In this document: positions 49,502 to 58,148 of the stretch, piece by piece
Layout: each line of letters starts with the position of its first letter
How positions within the stretch are numbered: the first letter of the stretch is position 1
Assembly: GCF_038896935.1 (NCBI RefSeq)
Contig: NZ_JBANDC010000002.1
Coordinates: 186,001-250,000 of the forward strand
Length of the DNA stretch: 64,000 nt
DNA from: Collimonas rhizosphaerae
GTDB lineage: Bacteria > Pseudomonadota > Gammaproteobacteria > Burkholderiales > Burkholderiaceae_D
Reading direction: 5' to 3'
Notes under the pieces: generated by a model
Seen by the model: only the letters and a program-made list of their open reading frames with translations
What the model was told of the DNA's origin: nothing
Database searches by the model: none
Made by a program: the position numbers and the translations under genes

Positions 49502-51079
49502 TTATTTTTTCAATTGACCGTTGATGCGCTGCCAGATCGCCAGCGGATTGCTGTCCTGGACTGCCGCCGGCAACAAGTCTTGCGGCAGGTTCTGGTAGGA
49601 AACCGGGCGCAGGAAACGCTGGATCGCCGCCGTGCCGACCGAGGTGGCGCGGCTGTCCGATGTGGCTGGGAACGGTCCGCCGTGGACCATCGAATACGAT
49701 ACCTCGACTCCGGTCGGAAAACCGTTGGCCAGGATCCGGCCGACCTTGCGCTCCAGGACGGGCAGCAACCGGCGCACGGTGTCATGGTCGCCGTCCGCCA
49801 TCTGCAAGGTCGCGGTCAGCTGTCCTTCCAGGTGCTCCGCCACGGCAAACATCTCGCCCATGTCGCGGCAGGCGACCAGCAACGATGCCGGCCCGAATAT
49901 CTCTTCCGACAAATGCGGATCGGCCAGGAAATCCTGGGCGCTGGTGCTGAACAAGGCCGGCACGCCGCTGCCGGCGGCATCGCCGGCAACGCCCTGGCTC
50001 AGCTGGCGCACCCGGGAATTGGCGGACAGCCGGCTGACGCCATTCTGATATGCATGATGGATGCCGGCCGTCAGCATGGTAGCGGCATTGCGCTGCGCCA
50101 ACTGTGCTGCGGCCGCGGCGCTGAAGCGTTCAAGATCCGGTCCTTGCAGCGCCAGCACCAGGCCGGGATTGGTGCAGAACTGGCCGACGCCCAGCACCAG
50201 CGAATCGACAAACGCCGCAGCCAGCGCTTCAGCCTTGCCGGCCAATGCCTGCGGCAGCAGGAACACGGGATTGATGCTGCTCATTTCGGCGTACACCGGG
50301 ATCGGCTGCGGCCGTGCGGCGGCGGCGGCCATCAAGGCCAGGCCGCCCTGGCGCGAGCCGGTAAAACCGACTGCCTGGATCGCCGGCTGCTTGACCAGTG
50401 CGATGCCGAGTTCGTTGCCGACGCCGGTCAGCAGCGAAAACACGCCTTCCGGCAAACCCGCTGCCGCTACCGCTTGCTGGATCGCGCGGCCAACCAGTTC
50501 CGAGGTGCCGGGATGTGCCGGGTGCGCCTTGACCACAACTGGACAGCCTGCCGCCAGCGCTGCTGCGGTATCGCCGCCGGCAACTGAAAACGCCAACGGA
50601 AAATTGCTGGCGCCGAACACCGCGACCGGCCCCAGGGCAATCATGCGCAGGCGCAGGTCGACACGCGGCAGAGGCTGGCGCTCCGGCAATGCCGGATCGA
50701 TGCGCGCATCCTGCCAGGAACCTTCGCGCAGCACTTCGGCAAACAGCTTGAGCTGACCCATGGTGCGGCCGCGTTCGCCTTCCAGCCGGGCGCGCGGCAA
50801 GCCGCTTTCACTCATCGCACGTTCAATCAGCTGGTCGCCGAGCGCCAGGATATTGGCAGCGATGCTTTCCAGGAAACGGGCGCGCGTTTCCGGATCGGTG
50901 GCACGATAAGAATCGAAAGCGATGCGCGCAAGATCGCAGGCGCAATCGATTTCGGCTTTGCCGGCGGTATGGAACTTCGGTTCGATGTCGCTTGCGGTAG
51001 TGGGATTGAAAGCAAAAAAGGCAGCGCCGCCGCCTTTGATGCGAGATGCGCCAATCAGGGATTCGCCTGTAATGTCCAT
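49502..51079 (-). CDS. 2-oxoglutarate semialdehyde dehydrogenase (aldehyde dehydrogenase family)
   Basis: A 525-aa aldehyde dehydrogenase of the type that ends oxidative pentose and hexarate pathways by turning 2,5-dioxopentanoate into 2-oxoglutarate. The catalytic Cys is at residue 302 in GQFCTNPGL, the general-base region is in VYAEMSSINPVFLLP, and the N-terminal MDITGESLIG and RARLEGERGRTMGQLKLFA segments are those of the KGSADH group. NADP+ preference is usual in the family. It lies between the dehydrogenase and GguC-like genes with short gaps. Confidence 0.92.
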   Translation of the reverse strand: MDITGESLIGASRIKGGGAAFFAFNPTTASDIEPKFHTAGKAEIDCACDLARIAFDSYRATDPETRARFLESIAANILALGDQLIERAMSESGLPRARLEGERGRTMGQLKLFAEVLREGSWQDARIDPALPERQPLPRVDLRLRMIALGPVAVFGASNFPLAFSVAGGDTAAALAAGCPVVVKAHPAHPGTSELVGRAIQQAVAAAGLPEGVFSLLTGVGNELGIALVKQPAIQAVGFTGSRQGGLALMAAAAARPQPIPVYAEMSSINPVFLLPQALAGKAEALAAAFVDSLVLGVGQFCTNPGLVLALQGPDLERFSAAAAAQLAQRNAATMLTAGIHHAYQNGVSRLSANSRVRQLSQGVAGDAAGSGVPALFSTSAQDFLADPHLSEEIFGPASLLVACRDMGEMFAVAEHLEGQLTATLQMADGDHDTVRRLLPVLERKVGRILANGFPTGVEVSYSMVHGGPFPATSDSRATSVGTAAIQRFLRPVSYQNLPQDLLPAAVQDSNPLAIWQRINGQLKK

Positions 51080-51135
51080 GCTTTTCCTAAAAATGAAAGG
51101 CTGCGGTTCCGGGATGCGGAGCCGCAGCGGATAGT

Positions 51136-52131
51136 CTACAGCTGGCGAATCGATGGCGCCGGCAAGGTCTCGACCGCCAGCCGGTTGCGCAGCGGCGGCC
51201 CGAAGGCAGCGACATCGATCTCGAATGTTTCTCCGGGTGCGACCTGGATCCCATCCGAACAGCTCAGGGTCGCGGTGCCGAAGAAATGGATATGCACATC
51301 GCCAGGACGGCGGAACAGCGGATATTTGAAATGGTGGTACTCCAGGTTAGCCACCGTGTGCGACATGTTTTCTTCGCCGCTGACAAACGGTTTTTCCCAG
51401 CGGACCCGGCCGCTGATGTCACGGATGCGCGACATGCCTTCCACATGCGGCGGCAAATCGCCCAGCAGCAAAGCCGGGCCGACTGCGCACATCCGCAGCT
51501 TGGAATGCGCCAGGTACAGGTAATTCTGGCGTTCGGTGACGTGATCGGAAAACTCGTTGCCGATCGCGAAACCGAGCCGGCATGGCGTGCCGTCCGCCGC
51601 AATCACATACAGCGCGGCGATCTCCGGCTCTTCGCCGCCGTCCAGCGCAAAATGCGGCATCGCCAGCGCCTGTTCGCCGGCGCAGACGATGCTGCCGTCG
51701 CCTTTGTAGAACCATTCCGGCTGCACACCCGCCTGCCCCGGCTGCGGCTTGCCGCCTTCCAGGCCCATGCGGAACATTTTCATGCTGTCGGTGAGGCTGT
51801 CGACATCGCTGATTTTCTTGTGCATGGCATCGCGGCCGTCGGCGCTGCCCAGGTGGGTCAGGCCGGTGCCGGTGACGTAGCAGTGGGCGCTGTCGCTGTG
51901 GTCCAGCGGCGGCAGCAGGCGCCCCGCTTGCGCTACCTCGGCGTAATCCAGCACGGCGCCGCCAAGCGCGGCAGCGGCAAGCTCTTGCAATGACCGGCCG
52001 CCGGCAATCGCCGCTTGCGCCAGCGCATAAGTCGAGGCAAAGCCTTCCACTACATGGATTTTACGGCCGTCGTCTTCCAGTACGCCGATCCGGCGCTGGC
52101 CGTCGGCCTGCTTGAATTGAATCAACAACAT
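51136..52131 (-). CDS. GguC/AraD1-type FAH-family protein (probable 2-keto-3-deoxy-aldonate dehydratase)
   Basis: A 331-aa protein of the fumarylacetoacetate hydrolase fold. It starts MLLIQFKQADGQRRIGVLED, has GTGLTHLGSADGRDAMHKK, AIGNEFSDHV with the metal Glu, and SCDGIQVAPGETFEIDV near the end. This matches the GguC/AraD1 group found beside chvE-gguAB. In the oxidative pentose route such an enzyme would dehydrate 2-keto-3-deoxy-arabonate or -xylonate to 2-oxoglutarate semialdehyde, replacing the DHDPS-type AraD that is absent here. The role is inferred from gene order and from FAH-type XylX in Caulobacter. Confidence 0.82.
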   Translation of the reverse strand: MLLIQFKQADGQRRIGVLEDDGRKIHVVEGFASTYALAQAAIAGGRSLQELAAAALGGAVLDYAEVAQAGRLLPPLDHSDSAHCYVTGTGLTHLGSADGRDAMHKKISDVDSLTDSMKMFRMGLEGGKPQPGQAGVQPEWFYKGDGSIVCAGEQALAMPHFALDGGEEPEIAALYVIAADGTPCRLGFAIGNEFSDHVTERQNYLYLAHSKLRMCAVGPALLLGDLPPHVEGMSRIRDISGRVRWEKPFVSGEENMSHTVANLEYHHFKYPLFRRPGDVHIHFFGTATLSCSDGIQVAPGETFEIDVAAFGPPLRNRLAVETLPAPSIRQL

Positions 52132-52170
52132 GTGTTTCTCCGGTGACTGAACTGCACTTGGTGAGAATGC

Positions 52171-53916
52171 TTAGTGGGAATGCTTAGGTACGGCCGAACC
52201 GCGGCAGCCGACCAGGAAATCGAAATCGCAGCCTTCGTCGGCCTGCAATACGCGATCTATGTACAGGCGCTGGTATCCGCTGTGCGCCGTCACCGCTGCG
52301 GCGTTCACCGCCTCCCTTGCCACCTGGCGCTGCGCCATTTCAGCATCGCTGATATCGAGATGCAAACGCCCGCCCGCGCAATCCAGTTCTATCCAGTCGC
52401 CGTCCTGCACGATCCCCAGCGGGCCGCCGGCAGCGGCTTCCGGCGCCACGTGCAGCACCACGGTGCCGTAGGCGGTGCCGCTCATGCGGGCGTCGGAAAT
52501 GCGCACCATGTCCTTGATGCCTTGCGCCAGCAGCTTCGGCGGCAAGCCCATGTTGCCGACTTCGGCCATGCCGGGATAACCCTTGGGGCCGCAATTCTTC
52601 ATCACCAGCACCGAGCTGGCGTCGACCTCCAGTTCGGGATCGTTGATACGCGTCTTGTAATGCGCGAAGTCCTCGAACACCACCGCCTTGCCGCGGTGCT
52701 GCATCAGTTCGGGCGTGGCGGCAGAGGGCTTGAGCACGGCGCCGCGCGGCGCCAGGTTGCCGCGCAAGATGCAGATGCCGCCGTCGGCGATCAAAGGCTT
52801 GTCGATGACGCGGATCACTTCGTCATTGTAGATAGGCGCATCCTGGTTGTTTTCCCACAGCGACTTGCCGTTCACCGTCAATGCATCCTTGTGCGGCAGC
52901 AGGCCGGCTTCGCCCAGGCGGCGCAGCACGCCAGGCAAACCGCCGGCGTAATAAAATTCTTCCATCAGGAAACGGCCGGACGGCTGCAGGTCGACCAGGG
53001 TCGGCGTGCCGCGGCCGATGCGGGTCCAGTCCTCCAGTTCCAGCGGCACGCCGATGCGGGCGGCGATAGCCTTCAGATGGATCACAGCGTTGGTCGAGCC
53101 GCCGATCGCAGCATTGACCCGTATCGCATTTTCAAATGCCTCGCGGGTCAGGATCTTTGACAACCGCAAGTCTTCCCACACCATGTCGACAATCCGCATG
53201 CCCGACATGTGCGCCAGCACGTAACGGCGCGCATCGACCGCCGGAATCGCCGCGTTGTGCGGCAACGATGTGCCCAGCGCTTCGGCCATGCAGGCCATGG
53301 TGGAAGCCGTGCCCATGGTGTTGCAGGTGCCGGCGGAGCGCGACATGCCGGCTTCGGCTGCCAGGAACTGGTGCATGCTGATTTCGCCGCCCTTGACTGC
53401 TTCGCTCAGTTGCCAGACGGCGGTGCCGGAACCGAGGTCCTTGCCTTCGTGCTTGCCGTTCAGCATAGGGCCGCCGGTCACCACGATCGCCGGGATGTCG
53501 CAGCTGGCGGCGCCCATCAGCAAGGCCGGCGTAGTCTTGTCGCAACCGACCAGCAGCACCACCGCATCCATCGGATTGCCGCGGATCGATTCTTCCACAT
53601 CCATGCTGGCCAGGTTGCGGGTCAGCATGGCGGTCGGCCGCAGGTTCGATTCGCCGTTGGAAAATACAGGGAATTCCACCGGGAACCCGCCCGCTTCCGA
53701 AATGCCGCACTTGACGTGTTCCGCGATCTTGCGGAAATGCGCATTGCATGGCGTCAGCTCCGACCAGGTATTGCAGATGCCGATGATGGGCTTGCCCTGG
53801 AACTCGTGGTCGGGAATCCCCTGGTTCTTCATCCAGCTGCGGTACATCATGCCGTTCTTGTCGTTGCTGCCGAACCATTCGGCGGAACGGAGTGGACGCT
53901 TTTTATCGACAGTCAT
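52171..53916 (-). CDS. IlvD/Edd-family aldonate dehydratase, L-arabonate dehydratase-like
   Basis: A 581-aa iron-sulfur dehydratase. Cluster cysteines are C57 (SELTPCN), C125 (VGCDKTTP) and C198 (GTCNTMGTAST). Its overall pattern, including LVVGCDKTTPALLMGAASCD-like and MKNCGPKGYPGMAEVGNMGL segments, follows the Rhizobium L-arabonate dehydratase rather than dihydroxyacid dehydratase. The reaction is L-arabonate (or D-fuconate, D-xylonate, D-galactonate) to the 2-keto-3-deoxy acid. It lies between gguB and the GguC-like gene, the order expected for uptake followed by oxidation. Confidence 0.9.
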   Translation of the reverse strand: MTVDKKRPLRSAEWFGSNDKNGMMYRSWMKNQGIPDHEFQGKPIIGICNTWSELTPCNAHFRKIAEHVKCGISEAGGFPVEFPVFSNGESNLRPTAMLTRNLASMDVEESIRGNPMDAVVLLVGCDKTTPALLMGAASCDIPAIVVTGGPMLNGKHEGKDLGSGTAVWQLSEAVKGGEISMHQFLAAEAGMSRSAGTCNTMGTASTMACMAEALGTSLPHNAAIPAVDARRYVLAHMSGMRIVDMVWEDLRLSKILTREAFENAIRVNAAIGGSTNAVIHLKAIAARIGVPLELEDWTRIGRGTPTLVDLQPSGRFLMEEFYYAGGLPGVLRRLGEAGLLPHKDALTVNGKSLWENNQDAPIYNDEVIRVIDKPLIADGGICILRGNLAPRGAVLKPSAATPELMQHRGKAVVFEDFAHYKTRINDPELEVDASSVLVMKNCGPKGYPGMAEVGNMGLPPKLLAQGIKDMVRISDARMSGTAYGTVVLHVAPEAAAGGPLGIVQDGDWIELDCAGGRLHLDISDAEMAQRQVAREAVNAAAVTAHSGYQRLYIDRVLQADEGCDFDFLVGCRGSAVPKHSH

Positions 53917-54033
53917 CTTTGGCTTCCTCTTGAAATTGTCGGGGCGGCATCCATCCGCATCGAGACGGACGCCTGCTATAAAATTGGAATCTGGAAAATC
54001 GCCGGCCGCGGTTAATGACCCGCAGCCGCCTTG

Positions 54034-55251
54034 CTATTTGTTCTTGTTGTAGACGTCGACAAATACCGCGGCCAGCAGCACCAGGCCCTTGATCACCTGC
54101 TGGTAGTCGATGCCGATGCCCATGATCGACATGCCGTTGTTCATCACGCCCATCACGAAAGCGCCGATCACCGCTCCCATGACCTTGCCGACGCCGCCGG
54201 AAGCTGAAGCGCCGCCGATGAAGCAGGCCGCAATCACGTCCAGCTCAAAACCGGTGCCGGCCTTCGGTGTGGCAGTGTTGAGGCGGGCTGCGAAAATCAA
54301 TCCTGCCAGCGCAGCCAGCATGCCCATGTTGATGAAAGTGTAGAACGAGACGCGCGAGGTCTTGATGCCGGACAGCTTGGCCGCCTTCTCGTTACCGCCG
54401 ACCGCATAGATGCGGCGGCCGATCGTGGTGCGGTTGGCGACGAAGGTATACACCACCATCAACAGGAACATGATGATCAGCACATTCGGCATGCCTTTAT
54501 AGGACGCCAGCAGATAGCTGAAGAAAATGATGACAGCGGCAAACACGGCGTTCTTCAAGATGAAGAACACATAAGGCTCATCCTCCATGCCGTGCTTGGC
54601 CTGCTTGTTGCGGGCGCGCACCTTGACGAAAATCATGATGGCCGCGACCACGACGCCTACCAGCAGGGAAGTGATGCGCAAATCGGTGGCGCTGAAAAGA
54701 TCCGGGATGAAACCCGAGCTCAGCATCTGGAAATCGTCAGGGAACGGTCCAATCGATTGCCCCTGCAACAACGCCAGCGTCAATCCCTTGAACACCAGCA
54801 TGCCGGCCAGGGTAACGATGAATGACGGGATCTTGAAAAACGCTACCCAATAGCCCTGGGCCGCGCCGATCACGGCGCCGGCCAGGATGCAGAGGATGCT
54901 GGCCAGTACGAAATTCATGTGCAGGTTGACGATCAGCACCGCCGCCAGCGCGCCGATGAAGCCGACTACCGACCCCACCGACAAGTCGATATGACCGGCC
55001 ACGATGACCATCAGCATGCCCAGCGCCATGATGACGATGTAGCTGTTCTGCAGCACCAGGTTGGTCAGGTTCAGCGGCTGCATCAAGGTGCCGCTGGTCA
55101 TGTACTGGAAAAACGCCATGATCGCGATCAGCGACATCAGCATGCCGTATTCGCGCATATTGTGCTTCAGGAAGCCGTTGTATTCCTTCTTTTCGGCTGC
55201 GGGCTGGGGCCGGTTTTCGCTTGCTGCCGGCGCGGTTATATCGTGGTTCAT
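54034..55251 (-). CDS. gguB: Sugar ABC transporter permease (GguB/XylH-like)
   Basis: A 405-aa membrane protein of the RbsC/XylH class with about ten or more helices. Typical segments are VIVAGHIDLSVGSVVGFIGA near helix 3, GRRIYAVGGNEKAAKLSGI in the cytoplasmic loop that contacts the ATPase, and ACFIGGASASGGVGKVMGA near the C terminus. It starts one base after the gguA stop, so the two are co-translated. It forms the channel for sugars delivered by the ChvE-like protein. Confidence 0.93.
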   Translation of the reverse strand: MNHDITAPAASENRPQPAAEKKEYNGFLKHNMREYGMLMSLIAIMAFFQYMTSGTLMQPLNLTNLVLQNSYIVIMALGMLMVIVAGHIDLSVGSVVGFIGALAAVLIVNLHMNFVLASILCILAGAVIGAAQGYWVAFFKIPSFIVTLAGMLVFKGLTLALLQGQSIGPFPDDFQMLSSGFIPDLFSATDLRITSLLVGVVVAAIMIFVKVRARNKQAKHGMEDEPYVFFILKNAVFAAVIIFFSYLLASYKGMPNVLIIMFLLMVVYTFVANRTTIGRRIYAVGGNEKAAKLSGIKTSRVSFYTFINMGMLAALAGLIFAARLNTATPKAGTGFELDVIAACFIGGASASGGVGKVMGAVIGAFVMGVMNNGMSIMGIGIDYQQVIKGLVLLAAVFVDVYNKNK

Positions 55252-55252
55252 T

Positions 55253-56791
55253 TCAGTTGTCTCCGTTCTTCACATTCCGCACTATCGCGCGCATGATTTT
55301 TTCCTGGGATGCTTCCGCCGCCGTCATTTCGCCGACGAATTTCCCCTCGTTCATGACATAGATGCGGTCGCACATGCCCAGCAGTTCAGGCATTTCCGAT
55401 GAAATCATGATGATGCATTTTCCTTCGCGGGCCAGCTGGTCGATGATGGTGTAGATCTCGTACTTGGCGCCGACGTCGATGCCGCGCGTCGGTTCGTCCA
55501 GGATCAGCACATCGGGATTGGAAAACAGCCATTTGCTGAGCACCACTTTCTGCTGGTTGCCGCCGGACAGGTTCAGCACTTTCTGGAACACGTTCGAGCA
55601 GCGGATCTTCAGCTGGCGCCGGTAATCGGCGGCAACCGAATATTCGCGCCCTTCGTCGATCACGGTCTTGTCGGCCACGCCGTCGAGGTTGGCCAGCGTA
55701 ATGTTCTTCTTGATGTCCTGGTCCAGGATCAGGCCGTAGCCTTTCCGGTCTTCGGTGACATAGGCGATGCCGTTGTCGATGGCTTTCTGCACCGTGCTGA
55801 CGTCGATTTCCTTGCCGCGCAAGAACACCTTGCCGCTGATGCGCTGGCCGTAGGCGCGGCCGAAAATGCTCATCGCCAATTCGGTGCGGCCGGCGCCCAT
55901 CAAACCGGCGATGCCGACGATCTCGCCCTTCCTGACATTGAAGTCGACGCCCTTGATGACCTGCCGTTCCGGGTGTATCGGGTGATGCACCTGCCATTGC
56001 CTGACCTCGAAAATGGTCTCGCCGATGTCTGGCTGGCGTTTCGGATAACGGTCCGCCATCTCGCGTCCGACCATGTTCTGGATGATGCGGTCTTCGCTGA
56101 TCACTTCCTTGTGGCAATCCAGGGTATCGACCGTGGAGCCGTCGCGCAGGATCGTGATCGAATCGGCGACCTTGGAAATTTCATTGAGCTTGTGGGAAAT
56201 CAGGATCGAGGAAATGCCTTGCGCCTTGAGCTCCAGCAGCAAGTCCAGCAAGGCGTCGCTATCGCTTTCGTTCAGGCTTGCGGTCGGCTCGTCGAGGATC
56301 AGCAGCTTGACCTGTTTCGACAGCGCCTTGGCGATCTCGATCAGCTGCTGCTTGCCGACGCCGAGGTTGGTGATCAGCGTGCTGGGAGATTCCTTCAGGC
56401 CGACCTTGGCCAGCAGTTCCTTGGTCTTGGCGTAGGAGATTTCCCAATCGATCACGCCGTTTGTAGCTTGCTCGTTGCCGAGGAAAATATTCTCTGTAAT
56501 CGACAGCAGCGGCACCAGCGCCAGCTCCTGGTGGATGATGATGATGCCGATTTTTTCACTGTCGGCGATGCCGTCGAATTGCCGCGCCATGCCCTCGAAG
56601 CGGATCTCGCCGGTATAGGAACCGTGCGGATAAACCCCGCTCAGCACTTTCATCAAGGTGGATTTTCCGGCGCCGTTTTCGCCGACCACGGCGTGGATCT
56701 CGCCGTTACGGACTGCCAGGTTGACATTGTCTAATGCTTTGACTCCCGGGAATGTCTTCCCGATCCCGCGCATTTCCAGGATGGTTTCCAT
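55253..56791 (-). CDS. gguA: Sugar ABC transporter ATPase (GguA/XylG-like, two nucleotide-binding domains)
   Basis: A 512-aa protein with two fused ATPase domains, as in RbsA/XylG. The first has Walker A GENGAGKSTLMK, signature NLGVGKQQLIEIAKAL and Walker B LLILDEPTAS. The second has a degenerate Walker A region GLMGAGRTELAM, signature LSGGNQQKVVLSKWL and VLILDEPTRGIDVGAK. GAGG lies nine bases before the ATG. It is separated from the binding-protein gene by 292 bases holding a long palindrome, which probably lowers its expression relative to chvE. Confidence 0.94.
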   Translation of the reverse strand: METILEMRGIGKTFPGVKALDNVNLAVRNGEIHAVVGENGAGKSTLMKVLSGVYPHGSYTGEIRFEGMARQFDGIADSEKIGIIIIHQELALVPLLSITENIFLGNEQATNGVIDWEISYAKTKELLAKVGLKESPSTLITNLGVGKQQLIEIAKALSKQVKLLILDEPTASLNESDSDALLDLLLELKAQGISSILISHKLNEISKVADSITILRDGSTVDTLDCHKEVISEDRIIQNMVGREMADRYPKRQPDIGETIFEVRQWQVHHPIHPERQVIKGVDFNVRKGEIVGIAGLMGAGRTELAMSIFGRAYGQRISGKVFLRGKEIDVSTVQKAIDNGIAYVTEDRKGYGLILDQDIKKNITLANLDGVADKTVIDEGREYSVAADYRRQLKIRCSNVFQKVLNLSGGNQQKVVLSKWLFSNPDVLILDEPTRGIDVGAKYEIYTIIDQLAREGKCIIMISSEMPELLGMCDRIYVMNEGKFVGEMTAAEASQEKIMRAIVRNVKNGDN

Positions 56792-56810
56792 CTGTTGTTA
56801 CCTCACTTAG

Positions 56811-56966
56811 GGTCCGTTAGGGATTAAGTTGGGCATTTGGGCGGCCGTAGCTGGTGCGAAGCAAGGCGCACGACGCGCCGCAGTGCGAGCACTGCAAGCG
56901 GTGGGCAACGCAGCAGCGCGCCAGCTACGGCCAGCACAAATGTTCAACTTAATCCCTAACGGGGCC
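56811..56966. repeat. 156-bp near-palindromic element between chvE and gguA
   Basis: Left arm 56811-56858 and right arm 56917-56966 are inverted copies of about 48 bases with few mismatches; identical parts include CGTTAGGGATTAAGTTG and GGCCGTAGCTGG. The exact centre holds a second perfect inverted repeat, GCAGTGC-GA-GCACTGC (56880-56895). No gene is inside and no obvious target duplication flanks it. It resembles a REP- or MITE-type mobile palindrome; in the chvE transcript it could form a giant hairpin. Confidence 0.8.
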
Positions 56967-57000
56967 ATACTCAAACCTTCGCCAGCGCCTGACTCCGGGA

Positions 57001-57030
57001 CCTTGCAACGCGCTCGCGCGCACTGCAAGG
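57001..57030 (-). terminator. Hairpin after chvE
   Basis: CCTTGCA (57001-57007) and TGCAAGG (57024-57030) enclose CGCGC/GCGCG arms, giving an interrupted 12-pair stem 54 bases past the chvE stop. It lacks a T-run but could stabilise the chvE 3' end or partly terminate. Confidence 0.5.
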
Positions 57031-57083
57031 CCCGGCCAAACAAGACTCTTTATCGCTGTGTATCGCTACGTCCCAGCCGACGC

Positions 57084-58148
57084 TTATTTGATCTGGGCTT
57101 CGGTGTAATAACCGCTGCCGACCAGCACCTGCTTCCAGTTGGAGGCATCGACGCTGACTGGCTTCAACAGGTAGGAAGGCACAATCTTGACGCCGTTGTT
57201 ATACGTCTTGGTATCGTTGATGGCGGGCGTTTTACCGCTCAACATGGCGTCCACCATGCCGACCGTCACCTTGGCCAGTTCACGGGTGTCCTTGAACACG
57301 GTCTGGCGCTGTTCGCCGCGCACGATGGATTTCACCGACGGCACTTCAGCGTCCTGCCCGGTCACCACCGGCATCGGCGACTTCGGCGTGCCGTAGCCGA
57401 CACCCTTGAGCGACGACAGGATGCCGATGCTGATGCCGTCATACGGCGACAGCACTGCATCCACATGGGCGTTGCCGTAGTAGGCGCTGAGCAGGTTGTC
57501 CATGCGCGCCTGGGCTACCGCGCCATCCCAGCGCAAGGTCGAGACCTTGTCCATGCCGGTCTGCTTGCTGCGCACCACCAGCTTGCCTTTATCGATATAC
57601 GGCTGCAGCACCGACATCGCGCCGTTGTAGAAGAAGAAAGCATTGTTGTCATCGGCCGAACCGCCGAACAGTTCGATATTGAACGGTCCTTTGCCTTCCT
57701 TCAGGCCCAGTGTCTTTTCGATATAGCCGGCTTGCAGCACGCCGACCTGGAAATTGTCGAAGGTGGCATAGTAGTCGACGTTCTTGGAGCCGCGGATCAG
57801 GCGGTCATAAGCGATGACCTTGATGCCCTTGTCGGCGGCTTTTTGCAGAGCGTTGGACAAGGTAGTGCCGTCAATCGCAGCGATCACCAGCACCTTGACG
57901 CCCTTGGTCACCATGTTCTCGATCTGCGCCAGCTGGTTTGGAATGTCGTCTTCAGCGTATTGCAGGTCGGTCTTGTAGCCTTTTTCCTTGAACACCTTGA
58001 CCATATTGTCGCCGTCGGCGATCCAGCGCGCGGAAGATTTGGTCGGCATCGAAATGCCGATCGGACCTTTTTCCTGTGCGCCTGCCTGGGACACCAGGCC
58101 GAACGCGCCAATCAACAATCCAACAACCGTTGTTTTAATCAATTTCAC
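57084..58148 (-). CDS. chvE: Periplasmic sugar-binding protein, ChvE-like
   Basis: A 354-aa secreted receptor. A signal peptide (MKLIKTTVVGLLIGAFGLVS, cleavage after AGA) precedes PIGISMPTKSSARWIADGDN, IAAIDGTTLSNALQKAADKG and YDRLIRGSKNVDYYATFDN. These match ChvE/multiple-monosaccharide-binding proteins (D-xylose, L-arabinose, D-galactose, D-glucose). Start is a GTG with AGGAGA upstream. It is first in the importer operon, followed by the palindrome and then gguAB. In Agrobacterium ChvE is also a chemoreceptor partner; that role is not tested here. Confidence 0.93.
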   Translation of the reverse strand: MKLIKTTVVGLLIGAFGLVSQAGAQEKGPIGISMPTKSSARWIADGDNMVKVFKEKGYKTDLQYAEDDIPNQLAQIENMVTKGVKVLVIAAIDGTTLSNALQKAADKGIKVIAYDRLIRGSKNVDYYATFDNFQVGVLQAGYIEKTLGLKEGKGPFNIELFGGSADDNNAFFFYNGAMSVLQPYIDKGKLVVRSKQTGMDKVSTLRWDGAVAQARMDNLLSAYYGNAHVDAVLSPYDGISIGILSSLKGVGYGTPKSPMPVVTGQDAEVPSVKSIVRGEQRQTVFKDTRELAKVTVGMVDAMLSGKTPAINDTKTYNNGVKIVPSYLLKPVSVDASNWKQVLVGSGYYTEAQIK

